64,000 nucleotides of DNA. Origin: Poecilobothrus nobilitatus (taxonomy: Eukaryota; Arthropoda; Insecta; Diptera; Dolichopodidae). The position numbers were made by a program, and so were the translations under genes. Location: positions 266,387,843-266,451,842 of the forward strand of contig OX352774.1 of assembly GCA_947095535.1 (NCBI GenBank), in the 5' to 3' direction. The notes under the pieces are model-generated. The model was not told the origin of the DNA. It saw nothing but the letters and a program-made list of their open reading frames with translations, and did no database searches. Shown piece by piece: positions 12,991 through 24,411 of the stretch (position 1 is the stretch's first letter; each line of letters begins with the position of its first letter).

Positions 12991-13175
12991 ACCGAGGCCT
13001 AGTGGGTAAAACCTTATAAAATAGTTACGCTGTAAACACAGAAGTAGTGTAGGTTCGAATCTGACACACCTCGTAAGAATAATTCCTCCTTACGACTTTT
13101 ATAGCCACGCTAGAAAAGGGAAGACTATGTTTGTCTTCACATTTATGTGGTAGGGTTTGTTTTCACATTTATCTG
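12991..13175 (+). mobile_element. tRNA-derived SINE, copy 1
   Basis: The head has an A-box-like GCCTAGTGGGTAA and a B box AGGTTCGAATCTG (about 13051-13063), as in tRNA-promoted SINEs. The body is shared with the reverse complement of 16453-16636: ACGCTGTAAACA, then CTCGTAAGA ... CCTTACGAC (a conserved hairpin), TAGCCACGC, GGAAGACT and CACATTTATGT. Near the 3' end, 13129-13146 and 13155-13172 form a 26-bp-period tandem duplication (GTTTGTCTTCACATTTAT, one mismatch) not present in copy 2. No clear target duplication or poly-A tail is visible, so the copy is older or its 3' boundary lies further on. A functional tRNA is excluded because the acceptor stem does not pair. Confidence 0.8.
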
Positions 13176-16120
13176 TATAATTATACATGTGTACATTCAT
13201 GAAAAGAAATGTAGTTTAGTTAACCACAAGATAACCCTTCAGTTGATTCTTGGGAAATTAAATAGAATTGGAGATTTTAATGTTCAGTGGTAAGTTATTG
13301 AAATATAAGAACATTATGGACAAGAAAGCATTTACATATTGAGAAATTTTGATCTGTCGTCGTTACGATTTTGTGTATTATAACGATAAATCTTAGAAAA
13401 TATACATAAGATTATGCTATAGGTTTAATTTTTTTTACTAATTAAGTAACTGTTTACTAAAATTCGTTTTTAAAAGTTAGGTTATTTTGAATTTTAATAC
13501 ATTAAACTTTTTGGTTCTATTTCAAAAGATAACATAATATCAGAATAACATATATATATATTTATACTTACTTACTTATATAAGTATATATTTTTATATA
13601 CTTATATCCAAAACAATAAAGAAAATCTCTTTCTTTAGATTAAGGCCTCCCGTAGTGATATGCCGGTTCGTAATTATTTTTTATTTTTATTATTATTAGT
13701 TTTCCTTTTTGTTGTATTTTTTTGGCCACCTTAAATTATATTTTGGTTCCTTTAATAGAATTTTCATTACATAAAATAAGAAAAAATTTAAAATAAATCG
13801 AATGATTCTTATGATTCAGTCTAGGTTGTGATACAGTAGAATCTTAATAATCTTAATATTACTATACAAAATTATGAAAATAAGAACTAGGTAGTTAGTT
13901 AATGTTCTTGAGTAAAATTTGTTTTTAAATTCTAGAAATACATATTAAAATCCACAACATTTCGTTTTTGTATTTACAAATAAGTGCATATCTCGTTTCC
14001 ATAACAAAGTTTTGGCCTGTTTTAGCATCTTTTTTTTCGAAACAGCTAAATCAACTGTTTTGAAAGAGTTGTAAAGTTTTAAATTTAAATTATTTATCAG
14101 CATTGATAACTATTTATTCCGTTTCTTTGTAAAAACGCCTACAAAGAAAAAATTAAATACTTGCAGACTGCAGTCAATGGAGAGGTAAAAAAAAAAAATT
14201 AAATATTCATAAGTTCTTTTAAAATTGTTTTTGACTGTAATTTAATGTTAACATATGTATACTTATGCCTTATGAATTTTATGTCCTTTTTAGCTGTTTT
14301 GTATTTGTATGTCTACCTATTTGGATATAAAAAAAATACTTTTTATAACCAGCATTCAGTCAGTCACTCATATAATGTATCTACAATCAACATTCTATAT
14401 TTTCTGTATAACACTATCATACGAAAAAATTCCTTATGAATGCTAAGAATAAATGAAAAACTTAATAAAAACTGAAAGGACTAAGATTTTACACTATAAA
14501 CATATTTGATTGTATTTGTTTAGTTGAATGTGTACCCGTATATGGTTGAGAAAGTAGAAAAGGAGAAAAAATTTATTTTTATTTGGTATGTTTGGTATTT
14601 TTTTTTGTTTACGATAAATGTATAGGTAAAAAATGTCATTTAATGGTCCAAAAAACGATTTTTATATCTATAGATAAATACTCGTTTTATAATAAATACA
14701 TATATCTATGTATGTATATTCAAACATACTTATCGATATAATAATGTATAATAAACATATAATTTTAACTCTGAGATATCACAAAACACTTAACTTTAAA
14801 AAAAAAGAAAAGCAAAAATAAATAAAATTAATTTTATTCACCTTTTCTTTCTTTACTATTCTTATATTTTCTGTCTCTTTTTTTTTTTGTACTTTTTATT
14901 TAATACTCTAGATTTTTTTTTTGTTATTTTATTTGGAATGGAATTTAATTATAAAACGACGACCGTATATGGTAAACCCATCTTCAGTCAGCAGCCTCTG
15001 AAAAGTGTGAAGTTTCATTATAAATTTTATTTTTATAATTTTTATTTTTTACGAGACTAAGTATTTTATAAAATCACAAAAGCAAAAAATTATTTATAAA
15101 AGAGACAAAATATAAAAAAAAAACAGAGATAGAGAGAATAAAAAAAAATGTGAACTCTGAAAAAAAGGCCGTAAAATTGTTCATAAAATATATTGGGAGT
15201 ATCGGATATCGTTGTTTCTTTTTTTTTTTTGAAATAGTTTTTTATAAGTTAATAATATATTTAGATATATTGTACTCATATACATATATCTTTATATATA
15301 TACATATGTATATAATAGAGGATTTGTAGAACTCCGACTTATATGGACGATTTACTATTAAAATTTATTCAATTTTATTGTGCATATATCCTTGTCATCT
15401 ATGTGGTGAAATGCTTGATCAGTTTAATGTCAATTCTATTAGGTTTATATGGTTTGTTAGTGCATTATTGTTGTTCAACAGTTAAACTATTGTACAAAAT
15501 TTTTTTTTGATTTTTTTTTTATTTTAAAAGGATTAACCTGGATAATAATAATTATGACATCAAAAGAATGACTTTTGAATAATTATAATATCTACATTTA
15601 AAATTTTAAAATGTACTGTAATTATGATAGGAATAACAAAAAAAATATTACCAAAAAGATTAGGGCGAAGTACTTAAATTGTATTGAATCCAACCACGAC
15701 TAATTTCAAAATTATACTTTATATTATTTAATAGTGGTATTGTACTATGTTTCGTTTACAATTTTTTTTAAATGAATGATTTCATCATAATTTAATAATT
15801 TTTGTCTATTTTTTAAGCCCAAAATTTGTTTCAAGTTTATTATTATAGTTAAGTAAGTACTCGTAATATTATTAAAATGTTTGATTTGTTTTCTAAGTTT
15901 TGGATAATTTTTCTCTGAATTGTTAACTACCTAGCATTTATTGCTTAGTATTTTTGTGAAAATATAAGATTTTTTTTATTGTCATAACCCGACGGTGTTA
16001 CTTGTTATTCACTATGCTTTTCATTAATTTTTGTATCAGTGTTTGCTGGTCAATATCTTTTAATTTTGTAATTTGAGCGTTTAATTTTCATATCCTTAAC
16101 TAAGTAATTCAATACAATCA
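13176..16120. other. AT-rich noncoding stretch
   Basis: No supported gene. Small GC-richer patches at 13642-13668 and 14955-15012 (the latter includes CATCTTCAGTCAGCAGCC) are unassigned. The open frame at 14245-14439 is a hydrophobic AT-rich peptide with no family resemblance. Confidence 0.55.
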
Positions 16121-16439
16121 CACTGCCAATCTAAGGTTTTCGCATCCTATTCTCCTATTCTTTCCTATCCCTATTCTCTAACCAATATGCTGCGTTAGCA
16201 GGTAGGGATTATAAAGAGGAAGTGGGTTTAGTCAGTAAGAATTTTATATTACCAAAGAGGAATTCTTGGAGTCTTTAGAAGATTCACACCTCCCTTAGGA
16301 AAAAAAAATTGTTCTTAAGATCCGCATAGACTACAAATTTCTTCAATGGCTATTTCTTTAATTCTGGATTAAATAAGTAATCCATTGAACATTTTGTAAA
16401 TTAACCATGTATTCTTTGCACAACATAATATTGCTTTCC
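16121..16439. other. unassigned moderately GC-richer patch
   Basis: The segment 16135-16360 is less AT-rich than its surroundings and pyrimidine-rich at first (CCTATTCTCCTATTC, CCTATCCCTATTC), followed by ATGCTGCGTTAGCAGG. It has no long open frame. It may be the remnant of an unrecognised transposon adjoining the SINE. Confidence 0.4.
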
Positions 16440-16452
16440 ACTCATTTTTTTT
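16440..16452. repeat. SINE target-site duplication, left copy
   Basis: ACTCATTTTTTTT here is repeated at 16637-16649 on the other side of the SINE. On the minus strand the T-run merges with the SINE A-tail, so the inner boundary is uncertain by a few bases. Confidence 0.75.
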
Positions 16453-16636
16453 TTAATGCATGCTACATAAATGTGGACAGGAAATTACACAGTCTTTCCT
16501 GTTCAGGCGTGGCTGTAAATGTCGTAAGGGCGAATAACTCTTACGAGTTGTGTGTGGGATTCGAACCCAGACTCCCTCGTTGTTTATAGCGTATTTTCTA
16601 CGCTCTTACCCACTGGGCCACCGAGGCCCCCTTTCG
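16453..16636 (-). mobile_element. tRNA-derived SINE, copy 2
   Basis: On the minus strand the ~184-bp unit begins GGGGGCCTCGG, has a near-consensus A box TGGCCCAGTGGG (16609-16620) and a perfect B-box arm GGGTTCGAATCCC (16556-16568). A non-tRNA body follows, with the CGTAAG ... CTTACG hairpin, CAGCCACGC, GGAAAGACT and CACATTTATGT, and a short A tail. A 13-bp direct repeat brackets it, which supports LINE-mediated insertion. The body aligns along its length with copy 1 at 13.0 kb. The intact RNA polymerase III boxes suggest this copy may still be transcribable. It is not a tRNA gene because the 5' and 3' ends do not form an acceptor stem. Confidence 0.85.
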
Positions 16637-16649
16637 ACTCATTTTTTTT
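16637..16649. repeat. SINE target-site duplication, right copy
   Basis: ACTCATTTTTTTT, matching 16440-16452, lies immediately outside the tRNA-like head of SINE copy 2. Confidence 0.75.
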
Positions 16650-18240
16650 ATGTAAATTTTTTTCCTGTTAAAATTTTAAACAAACTGTATTAAGTATTAC
16701 ATAATTTCTTTTCAAAAATCAACAAAATTCATGTCATTAAACTCATGCCACCGTTGCATCAAATATTGCAGCTGAATTTGTAGCCAATATTGAAACAATT
16801 TCGGCATTTTTGAGTATTCAGTCAGCATTATTTGCAGAATGGCTGATATAGATTAAGTACTTCATTTAACTTATACTTATATATAACTATAACATAAAAA
16901 ATATATTACAAGATGTGTTTAATAAAAAAAAAAATCTAACAACTTAAGTAAAACCAACATTTAGAGGTTGCTATTTATAAGTGCATTTTAATACCCAATT
17001 ATTAAATCAAATTTGATATCTAATCAAAAACTCTTATTAAATTTATTAATATTTAGTATCAATCTTTTTTTTATTATCAGATTTATTTTAAATAAAAAAA
17101 AAAAACAGTCTTTAAAATGTAATTGAAAGAAGACCAAAAAAAACAAATATTATTTATATGACATGTTCTTCGAAAGGATTTTGACATTGTCTAAATGTCT
17201 ATTAAATATTTTTTTTTTAAATTTCTAATACATAAGTACACTTATATAAAAGTACATTCTCTTTGTTAAGAACTTTAATATATCAAAAAGTTTATATATA
17301 TATACAATATACACTATACATATACAATTTTTTTTTTATACGAAAAATATTACAATCAATTTGATTTCATAGAAATTGAATATGTCAAAATGAAAGAGTT
17401 AGATGGATTTCATCAAATATAAAGAAAGAGAAAAATGAGAATACGAACAGAAAATGAATCTTTTTATTTCTCTCTTTTATCCTTTATGATTGATTGTTAT
17501 AAAGGTGAATTTATATATATATTTTTTTTTTATTCTTTTTCAAAATAACTGCTGGATTTTAAAATATAAAAAAAAATTACGATATCTATTACTAAATTTG
17601 ATGTTTAAAGTTCGATTTTTTGCATAAGTAAGTATTTTTAAATTCGTTAGATATATATAATAATAATAAAAACAAATATGTATTTAGTTTATGTATATAG
17701 ATAATATATATAAGTAAGTATGTGTATACTTAATATTCTTGGGTCAAGAAAATTTAATCAAGAATCACACGTTACAAGGATTACATGTAACATGGGGTAA
17801 ATATTAAAATACAAATTTATATTATGAATTTATTCAATAATATATTTTATAAAGAAAAGTAAGGTGCAATCATAGACAATAATTAAAATAAAAAACGTTA
17901 TTTGGTAGATATAGCTATTAAAAAAATTTTTTTTTATACTTTCCACTCCTAAAAAAAGCATATTATAGAGCATGTATTCGGTTTAATATTCATTTTTGAT
18001 TAAGCTTCAGTTTCTGTACACATTAGTCAATGGCTTAGACTACTTGGGTGTAGCTATTGTGCAAGACTAAAACGTTAATATTTTTATTTGTATACGGTAT
18101 CGAAGTATTATTTTATACATAACTAAATACAAGAAATATTGTTTTTTATTATGATATGTGTATTATGATATTATATTAATTAGGTAAGTATATATTATAT
18201 AATTTAGAAAAAATCTTTATAATTTCATATTAATCTATAT
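16650..18240. other. AT-rich noncoding stretch
   Basis: Nothing recognisable. Short TA runs near 17293-17302 and several T runs; no open frame of note. Confidence 0.65.
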
Positions 18241-18312
18241 GATCCAGTCGGTATTTAAATCCGACGCCATTAAAATTAAATGCCGGTGTCTTAACCAGTA
18301 TGTAATCAACGG
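18241..18312 (-). repeat. tRNA-like relic, second locus
   Basis: On the minus strand ACTGGTTAAGACACCGGC resembles a D-arm/A-box region. GTCGG ATTTAAATA CCGAC resembles a TpsiC arm with B-box character but with the usual C mutated. TAAGACACCG matches TAAGTCACCG at the 1.53-kb locus. Likely a decayed tRNA-derived repeat; too short and diverged to prove. Confidence 0.3.
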
Positions 18313-19770
18313 CTGAACATAAAGTAACTACTCCAATGGCTATAGAGATAAAATAATAAATAATAAACTCTAACTACTTACATACTTCTTTTGCCAATCA
18401 AATCAATTACACTTTTATGTAAGTAACTATTAAATTTTATTTAAGTAGGTAGCTTACTTAAAATAAGGTTAAAATATATTAAAATTCATATTTTACTTGT
18501 TTTTATATTTTATTACTAAGATTTTTAAGTATACTTATAATTAATTTGTTGAAGTGTCACAATAATGTTAAAAAATTGCATACATACTTGTATGCAAAAA
18601 TGCATTGCACAACTACTACTTTACTTTTGTATAATAAATAATCATATATGTATGCTTAAGAATTAAAAATATGTATATTTTAAAAATTTCACTGATGTTG
18701 CTTATAAAATATAAGTTTCGAATAACCGACCATTATTAGACTCCTATCAAATTGGTTTTAACAAACTTAAGTAGTTACTTATGCATAGTGTTTTAGATGC
18801 AAGTATGTATATATATACATAAGTATATACTTTGTTATAAGTACTTCCGAATTATGATATTAATTATGAAATGAATGAAATTAATCCTTTTCTAGAACTA
18901 ACATTTCGACAAAGAAGAGGAAAATTCTTAGAACGAAAATGAACTAATTAATTAAAGAAACTTTTTTTCTTAGAGGAAAATTAAAGAAAAAACTTCACGG
19001 GTTTCTAAAAAATGGTTTGTCTTATTAAAATACGATTAGTAAGTAATTATTTGAGCGTTTCACATGATGCCGGTAATTCGTTTATTTTATTTTTTAATTT
19101 CATTTCATTTCAATTCTTCACTTAAAATATACAATTCTTTATAATTATAACAAACTATTAATTTATAATAGTTATTAAAAAAAAAGAAGAAAAATAACGA
19201 AAATATGTTTATAAAAAAAAAACAATAAAGTTAAACTTAAATATAAAAAATAATTAACAAAAAAAAAAAGAAAAGGTGATCAAAAAATAAAAACATTTAT
19301 TTTTGCTTAAGGTTTAAGTAAGTAACTATTTAAGTTTTTTATTAAATTTACTATTAGAAAATTAACGTGTCTAGGGTTTATTATTTTAAACGAAAAGAAA
19401 AAAAAAACAGAAAACTTAACTAAGCAATAAGATATTTTTTTTTTATATCAAGGCACTACGAAGACATTATTAGAAAATATTTAATATAGCGCCAGTAGTT
19501 AATTTAAAGTTAAATAAAATTTAATCAAATGATTGATCCTTTATTAAAATTAAATAAAATGAAGCACTAAGTAATATGTGTTCACGTTATGTGTCAGAAA
19601 TACAATAAACCTTTTTATTTACTTTATTAACTAGTTTTTTTTTACTAATATTAAACATTAACGCCTATTTGTACTTAATAACATTTATTTTGTTTTAGTT
19701 TTTTTTAGTAAGGTTATAAACTTTATACTTAGTATAATCAGTAAACATAATTTAGTTATAGTATTAAGTA
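18313..19770. other. AT-rich noncoding stretch
   Basis: No gene or element recognised. A-rich on the plus strand around 19170-19290. Confidence 0.65.
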
Positions 19771-19772
19771 TA

Positions 19773-19817
<45 letters not shown>

Positions 19818-19818
19818 T
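19771..19818. repeat. (TTA)n microsatellite
   Basis: About 16 uninterrupted TTA/ATT units. Confidence 0.95.
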
Positions 19819-19967
19819 TTAATCATAACTTACACTTCTTTTCGATAATCATCATTGTTCACAGTGTTATTATTTCAATTGCTTTAAAGTAATTTCGTAA
19901 GAAGGTATTTTTTAATACATAACACTAATGATATGTAATTGGTCATTCTTACAATAAATGTATAACC

Positions 19968-20110
19968 ATTATCATTATCATCATCATCATCATTATCATT
20001 TTTATTATTATTATTTTAATATTGATGTAATCATAATTCATCATCGTGAAAAATCTATTACATATATTCATAATCATTTCTATTTATTATTATTATTACT
20101 ATTATTATTT
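19968..20110. repeat. interrupted (ATC/ATT)n microsatellite cluster
   Basis: ATTATC and ATC units at 19968-20000 are followed by ATT runs to 20017, and another ATT block lies at 20081-20110. Probably mutated parts of one trinucleotide tract together with the (TTA)n tract 150 bp upstream. Confidence 0.85.
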
Positions 20111-20916
20111 TAACCATTATTTTTTTACTATGAACTATAATTCTTGTTAGTAAGTTATTACTGTTTCATTTTATTAAAATTAAACGTTATCAGTTGTTAT
20201 TTAAGTTTTTTTTTTTTTTGAACATTAAATGATATTGATTAAATAATATTGATAAAATTTTATCTATAGGCATACAAGTAACATTTAATAGTTAAAATTA
20301 TAGTTAAATTTCAATGATAATCTAACTATTCTTGTAAAATTAAATTATTAATCTTAGAAATTTAAAAAACAGGGATTTATAAATGTACTCTAGTTATAGT
20401 TATAAATGAATTAAAAAGAAAATATTTTATAATAAATTATTTTCGAAATTGATTTCCCCTGCTTGATAATAGTTTCCATTTAAATAATTACACCTAGTGA
20501 GAGGTTTCTAATTTTTTTTTTTTTGGAGAAGTGGTTCAATATTTTCTTTTAATTTAACAGGTCAATGTTTTTCAAATTCTTTCTCTAATACTATCGACTA
20601 AGTTCTGTTTTTCTTATAAACTTATTACTCAGATATTCAATTAATAATTAATCTGTGTTTATTTTCTTTCGCTGAACATTTAAAAAATGTCTCTTACTCA
20701 ATAATTAAGTAGTTAAATAGTTATTACAAAAATAAATTGTTTGTCTTACGACAAAACAACACACTTAGTTACTTTAAAAAATGGAAAATGCGAATGAGTC
20801 TCTTTGTATTGTGTCTTGACTCGCTTGCCTCATTTTGCTTAATGACGAAAATTTTGAATCTCAAAAATGAAAATGTTAATTGAGGAAAGTATTACAAACT
20901 ATTTTGTTATATGTAC
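20111..20916. other. AT-rich noncoding stretch
   Basis: No supported gene. The patch 20780-20850 is slightly GC-richer and unassigned. Confidence 0.6.
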
Positions 20917-20919
20917 TTA

Positions 20920-21409
20920 AGGTCAAATTATAATGACGCGTTGTTAAATCTACACGCGTCCGGCGCGATGACATTTAAAGTAGAATACACAAGTTTAAAT
21001 GGCTCAAGTTATAATGATGTAGCAGCGTTGTAGCAACGCGCCACGCTTTTTTAAAATAGAAAATTATTCTAAATTTTCGCGCGTTATGAATGAAAAACAA
21101 AAACAACAATCAAATTTCAAAATCAAAAAAAAGCCGAGAGTCAACACAATGTACAAATTAGTGAAAAAAAAAAATAATTAAAATAAAATGGATAATTTGG
21201 ATGAAAAGGTTATCATTTTGATTGAATTTTTGAATTTTTTTTTTAACTTTACAAAATTCAAATCTTTCGTAAAGTGAAAATTGTTTATATTTTTATAAAA
21301 TGTCAAGCGTGTAGTATGGTGTAATTATAACTTTAAGAAAAGTTTATGTAGCGCCGCACGCGTAGCAATGAAACAAGCGTAGAATTGACGCGTCATTATA
21401 ATTTGGCCT
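20920..21409. mobile_element. 490-bp MITE with 22-bp terminal inverted repeats
   Basis: The left end AGGTCAAATTATAATGACGC+GT (20920-20941) and the reverse complement of the right end (21388-21409) differ at one of 22 positions. Flanks read TTA on both sides (20917-20919, 21410-21412), the duplication size of PIF/Harbinger elements. An alternative boundary gives a 5-bp TACTT duplication (20914-20918, 21411-21415). A diverged extra copy of the end lies inside at 21001-21023 (GGCTCAAGTTATAATGATG). The ends are rich in ACGCGT, GCGCG and AACGCGCC words, standing out from AT-rich surroundings. No transposase is encoded. Confidence 0.85.
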
Positions 21410-21412
21410 TTA

Positions 21413-21930
21413 CTTATATACTTTTTTAATATTTATTTTGCATTTAAATAGTTCTTTTGATTTTCATTGCAACTGGTTTATCTTAAGATTATTCGTTTTA
21501 AAAACGAATCTATAAGTAACAAATAGAAAAAAGCTATTATTAATTGCTATTATTATTTAAATTAATTATGTCTAATGTGAATATTAATTAATAAATTTGA
21601 CAAAGAAATTACTTACTTAAGTATATAACTAGTTTTCAACAAAAACATAGTTATATTTAATAGTATATTACATCTTTTGTTAATTGTTATAAAAGTAAAA
21701 ACTTGAAAAGTAATATCCATTTACTGACTCGAAAGATTTCAAAAATGTTATTTAAGTATTTAATATATTGAAAGGAGTCTTTAATATTTAACGAAATCTT
21801 CTATACTTTACATACTTATAATAATAATAAGTAATAATAAATTTTCTTGGAATTATACGATAATCTCGGGTGTTGTTTCTCGGTTTGTAACACTTCGAAA
21901 TAAGCATGATAATAGAAATAAGAAATAAGC
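21413..21930. other. AT-rich noncoding stretch
   Basis: Nothing recognisable between the MITE and the dispersed repeat. Confidence 0.65.
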
Positions 21931-22480
21931 CAGATAAAAGTGCATGGGTCGGATCAGAATCGAAAAATTAGTTGATTAACCTTTGCGTGTCCGATTGTCC
22001 GTCCGTCCATCCGATAACACAAAAACTAAGAAAGCTAGAGTCTTGAAATTAACACAAAATATTTTTGATTCAATTTTTATTTTCCCTATTTATTTGGATG
22101 AGATCCGACCAAAACTTCTGGTAGTTCTCAAACAACTAACGTTTTCATCTCCACATTTTTCATACAAAATTTCTATAAACAAGAATTTATATGAATTTTT
22201 TTGCTTTTATTTGTTTTTATATGCGTATGAAATATATGTTCAAAGGTATAATAAATTTTCCATTACGTTTGTGACACCTTAAAGGAGTCGAGCTAGATAT
22301 AGTGTTAAAGGTATGGATCGGCTCAGAATCGAATTCTGAATCGATTAAGCCATGTGTGTCGTCCATCCGCACGATAACTCAAAAAAATAAAGGAGCTAGG
22401 AGGCTGAAATTGATTTTACGTCACTTTTCCAAAATTGTTAGTTACGCTATTTAAAACCAGCATTTTCAGCCGCCGGGTTC
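21931..22480 (-). repeat. dispersed fly-type repeat, two adjacent copies
   Basis: Two segments (about 21945-22050 and 22310-22410) each contain GGATCGG/GGTCGG..CAGAATCGA, a GTCC(G/A)TCCATCCG word and a GATAAC(A/T)CAAAAA word followed by an AGCTAG..TCTTGAAATT-like word. The reverse complement of this order recurs at 61620-61670 (TAGTTTTTGAGTTATCG, then GGATGGACGGAC). Similar GGATGGACGGAC-bearing repeats are common in fly genomes (from memory), but I cannot assign a named family. The open frame at 21983-22282 runs through the repeat and is not a gene. Confidence 0.7.
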
Positions 22481-22484
22481 GAGT

Positions 22485-22980
22485 AGTTGCCATACAACTT
22501 CTTTCTTTATATGGAAATAACTAATAAATAGTATCTATTGAAGCTATAGGTATCTAGAATTTTGCAAAATGGTGTCGAGTTACAGGCCAACAACATGGGT
22601 AAAATTTGGTAGCTGCCATACAACTTCTCTTTTTAACTGAAAATAACTGAGTGTCTATTGAAGCTAGGTATCTGAAATTTAGTGAAGAGGTATCGAGTTA
22701 CATGCCAACAATTTTTATAAAATTTGATTGGTCTAGAGCAGCCAGTTTAGACTTTTTGCACCTCTTGGTACTTAATGAAGCTAGGAGTCTGAAATCTTAC
22801 AATTAATGATCAATTTTTATAGCAACAACTTCTGTGAAATTTGGTTGTGCTAGGACAGTTCGTTCAGGGTTCTTGTACCACTTGAAACCTTATGAAGCTA
22901 AGCGTCTGAAATCTTACAAAATATGATCAAGTTTTAGGGCAATAACTTCGTAATATTTGCTTGAGCTGGTGCAATAGATT
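22485..22980. repeat. decayed ~118-bp tandem repeat array
   Basis: The anchor word GAAGCTA(T)AGG..TCTGAAAT recurs at 22540, 22660, 22777 and 22894, i.e. spaced 120, 117 and 117 bp. Each unit continues with a GATCAA/TCGAGTTA..GGCCAACAAC-like segment, a GTAAAATTTGGT-like segment and a CATACAACTTCT- or TTGCACC-like segment. A diverged anchor lies at 22393 within the adjoining dispersed repeat, so array and repeat are probably one element. No coding frame runs through it. Confidence 0.75.
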
Positions 22981-24409
22981 CAGGTAGCTGTCTTACAACT
23001 CCACAATTTACATAAATATATCTTGGTAGTTAACGGCGGTACTAAAACATGTGAAAATTTTTAAAAGATGATCAATTACAACTTGTATAGAAACAGGATA
23101 TACGTTCATTGATACGGATATACGTTCATACTGGTATCTTCCTCGTTTTTGTGATTTTGTATCTTTTGATAAATCAAATTGATGAGAATGATGAATAATA
23201 CAAGAAAAAGTTGAAATAATAATATATAAAATGTAACGGTAATTTGTATTAAAATATATGATATTGATGTACATACATACAATATATATTATGTTTATGT
23301 ACATATCCTATCTATATATTAGTTGAATGATATATAATAAGAGTGTACTTATGTATAAGAAAAGCTTCCATGTGGTAACACAATGGACCAAATATGGTCT
23401 AAGTTGCCTTTTTGGCAATTAAAACATTTCCCGCATAGAAAATAGTATTAGATAGTACTTTAGCATATTTGAAAATTTTTTGGATGCATAATCGTTAAGT
23501 GGTAGATTAGAAAACGCGTTGAAAGAATTAGATATAAACCATAGTTTCAGAAATTAGGACTCACCTAAATGGTTTTAAAAGAAGTAAGTAAGTACTAAAA
23601 TATTAAAAAAATAATATTATAAGCAAAGTGATAGACTTGAACACAAGTACGGGTTCGTACGAGAATTTTAGGGGTGACAAGGGGGACTGATTTTTTCCTC
23701 GTTTTTATTTAAAATCAATATTAAAAGGCAATTTATGATTATTGAAATTAAATTTAGTTTGGTTTAAATTATAATACAAAAATTATCATAATTTTGAAAT
23801 ATTTATTAAATTTATAAAATTTTACTTTCCAATTTGTAGCTTTAAGTATAATAAACATTTAACAACATTAAGTTTAGTAATTAAGTACTATCATTCTTAT
23901 ACTTAATAATAGAATTATTTTTAACATACGTATTGCAATTTCTATAAAAAAAATTAATTTTTATAGTTGTTAAGATCTAATTTAATTATAAAAAAACAAA
24001 TACATAAATAAAACAATACACTAAAATTTTGTTTTAAAATTTGAATAATATATTAAAATATAATATATACATAATAATTTAATTAAAATAAAGAATAATA
24101 ATAAATAATTTAAAACAAAGAATGATAAAAAGAGGCAAAGTAAGAAATTTTTTCAATAATTCCTAATAATTTCTAATAATTATCCGGGTATAAATTAAGG
24201 ATAAGTTATTTTAAAAATCATTAATAAATCCTTAGATTATAATCAATTATTCATATTTATGATGAAATTTTATATTATTATAAAAAAGTATATATAACTA
24301 TATATATATACATATTATAAATGTTTAAGGATATAACTAATAGTTATACACAGTCATACAATACATTTAATAATATAATAAGTAAAGTATTTATATAAAA
24401 TATATAAAT
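22981..24409. other. AT-rich noncoding stretch
   Basis: A possible last, much decayed array unit lies at 22985-23090. Patches at 23370-23440 and 23630-23700 (including GTACGGGTTCGTACG and GGGGTGACAAGGGGG) are GC-richer but unassigned. The remainder is AT-rich without genes. Confidence 0.55.
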
Positions 24410-24411
24410 TA

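Noticed and set aside
16556..16620. functional tRNA gene on the minus strand
   Set aside because: A and B boxes are good, but the ends do not form an acceptor stem and the similarity to the 13.0-kb locus extends far beyond the tRNA part, which indicates a SINE.
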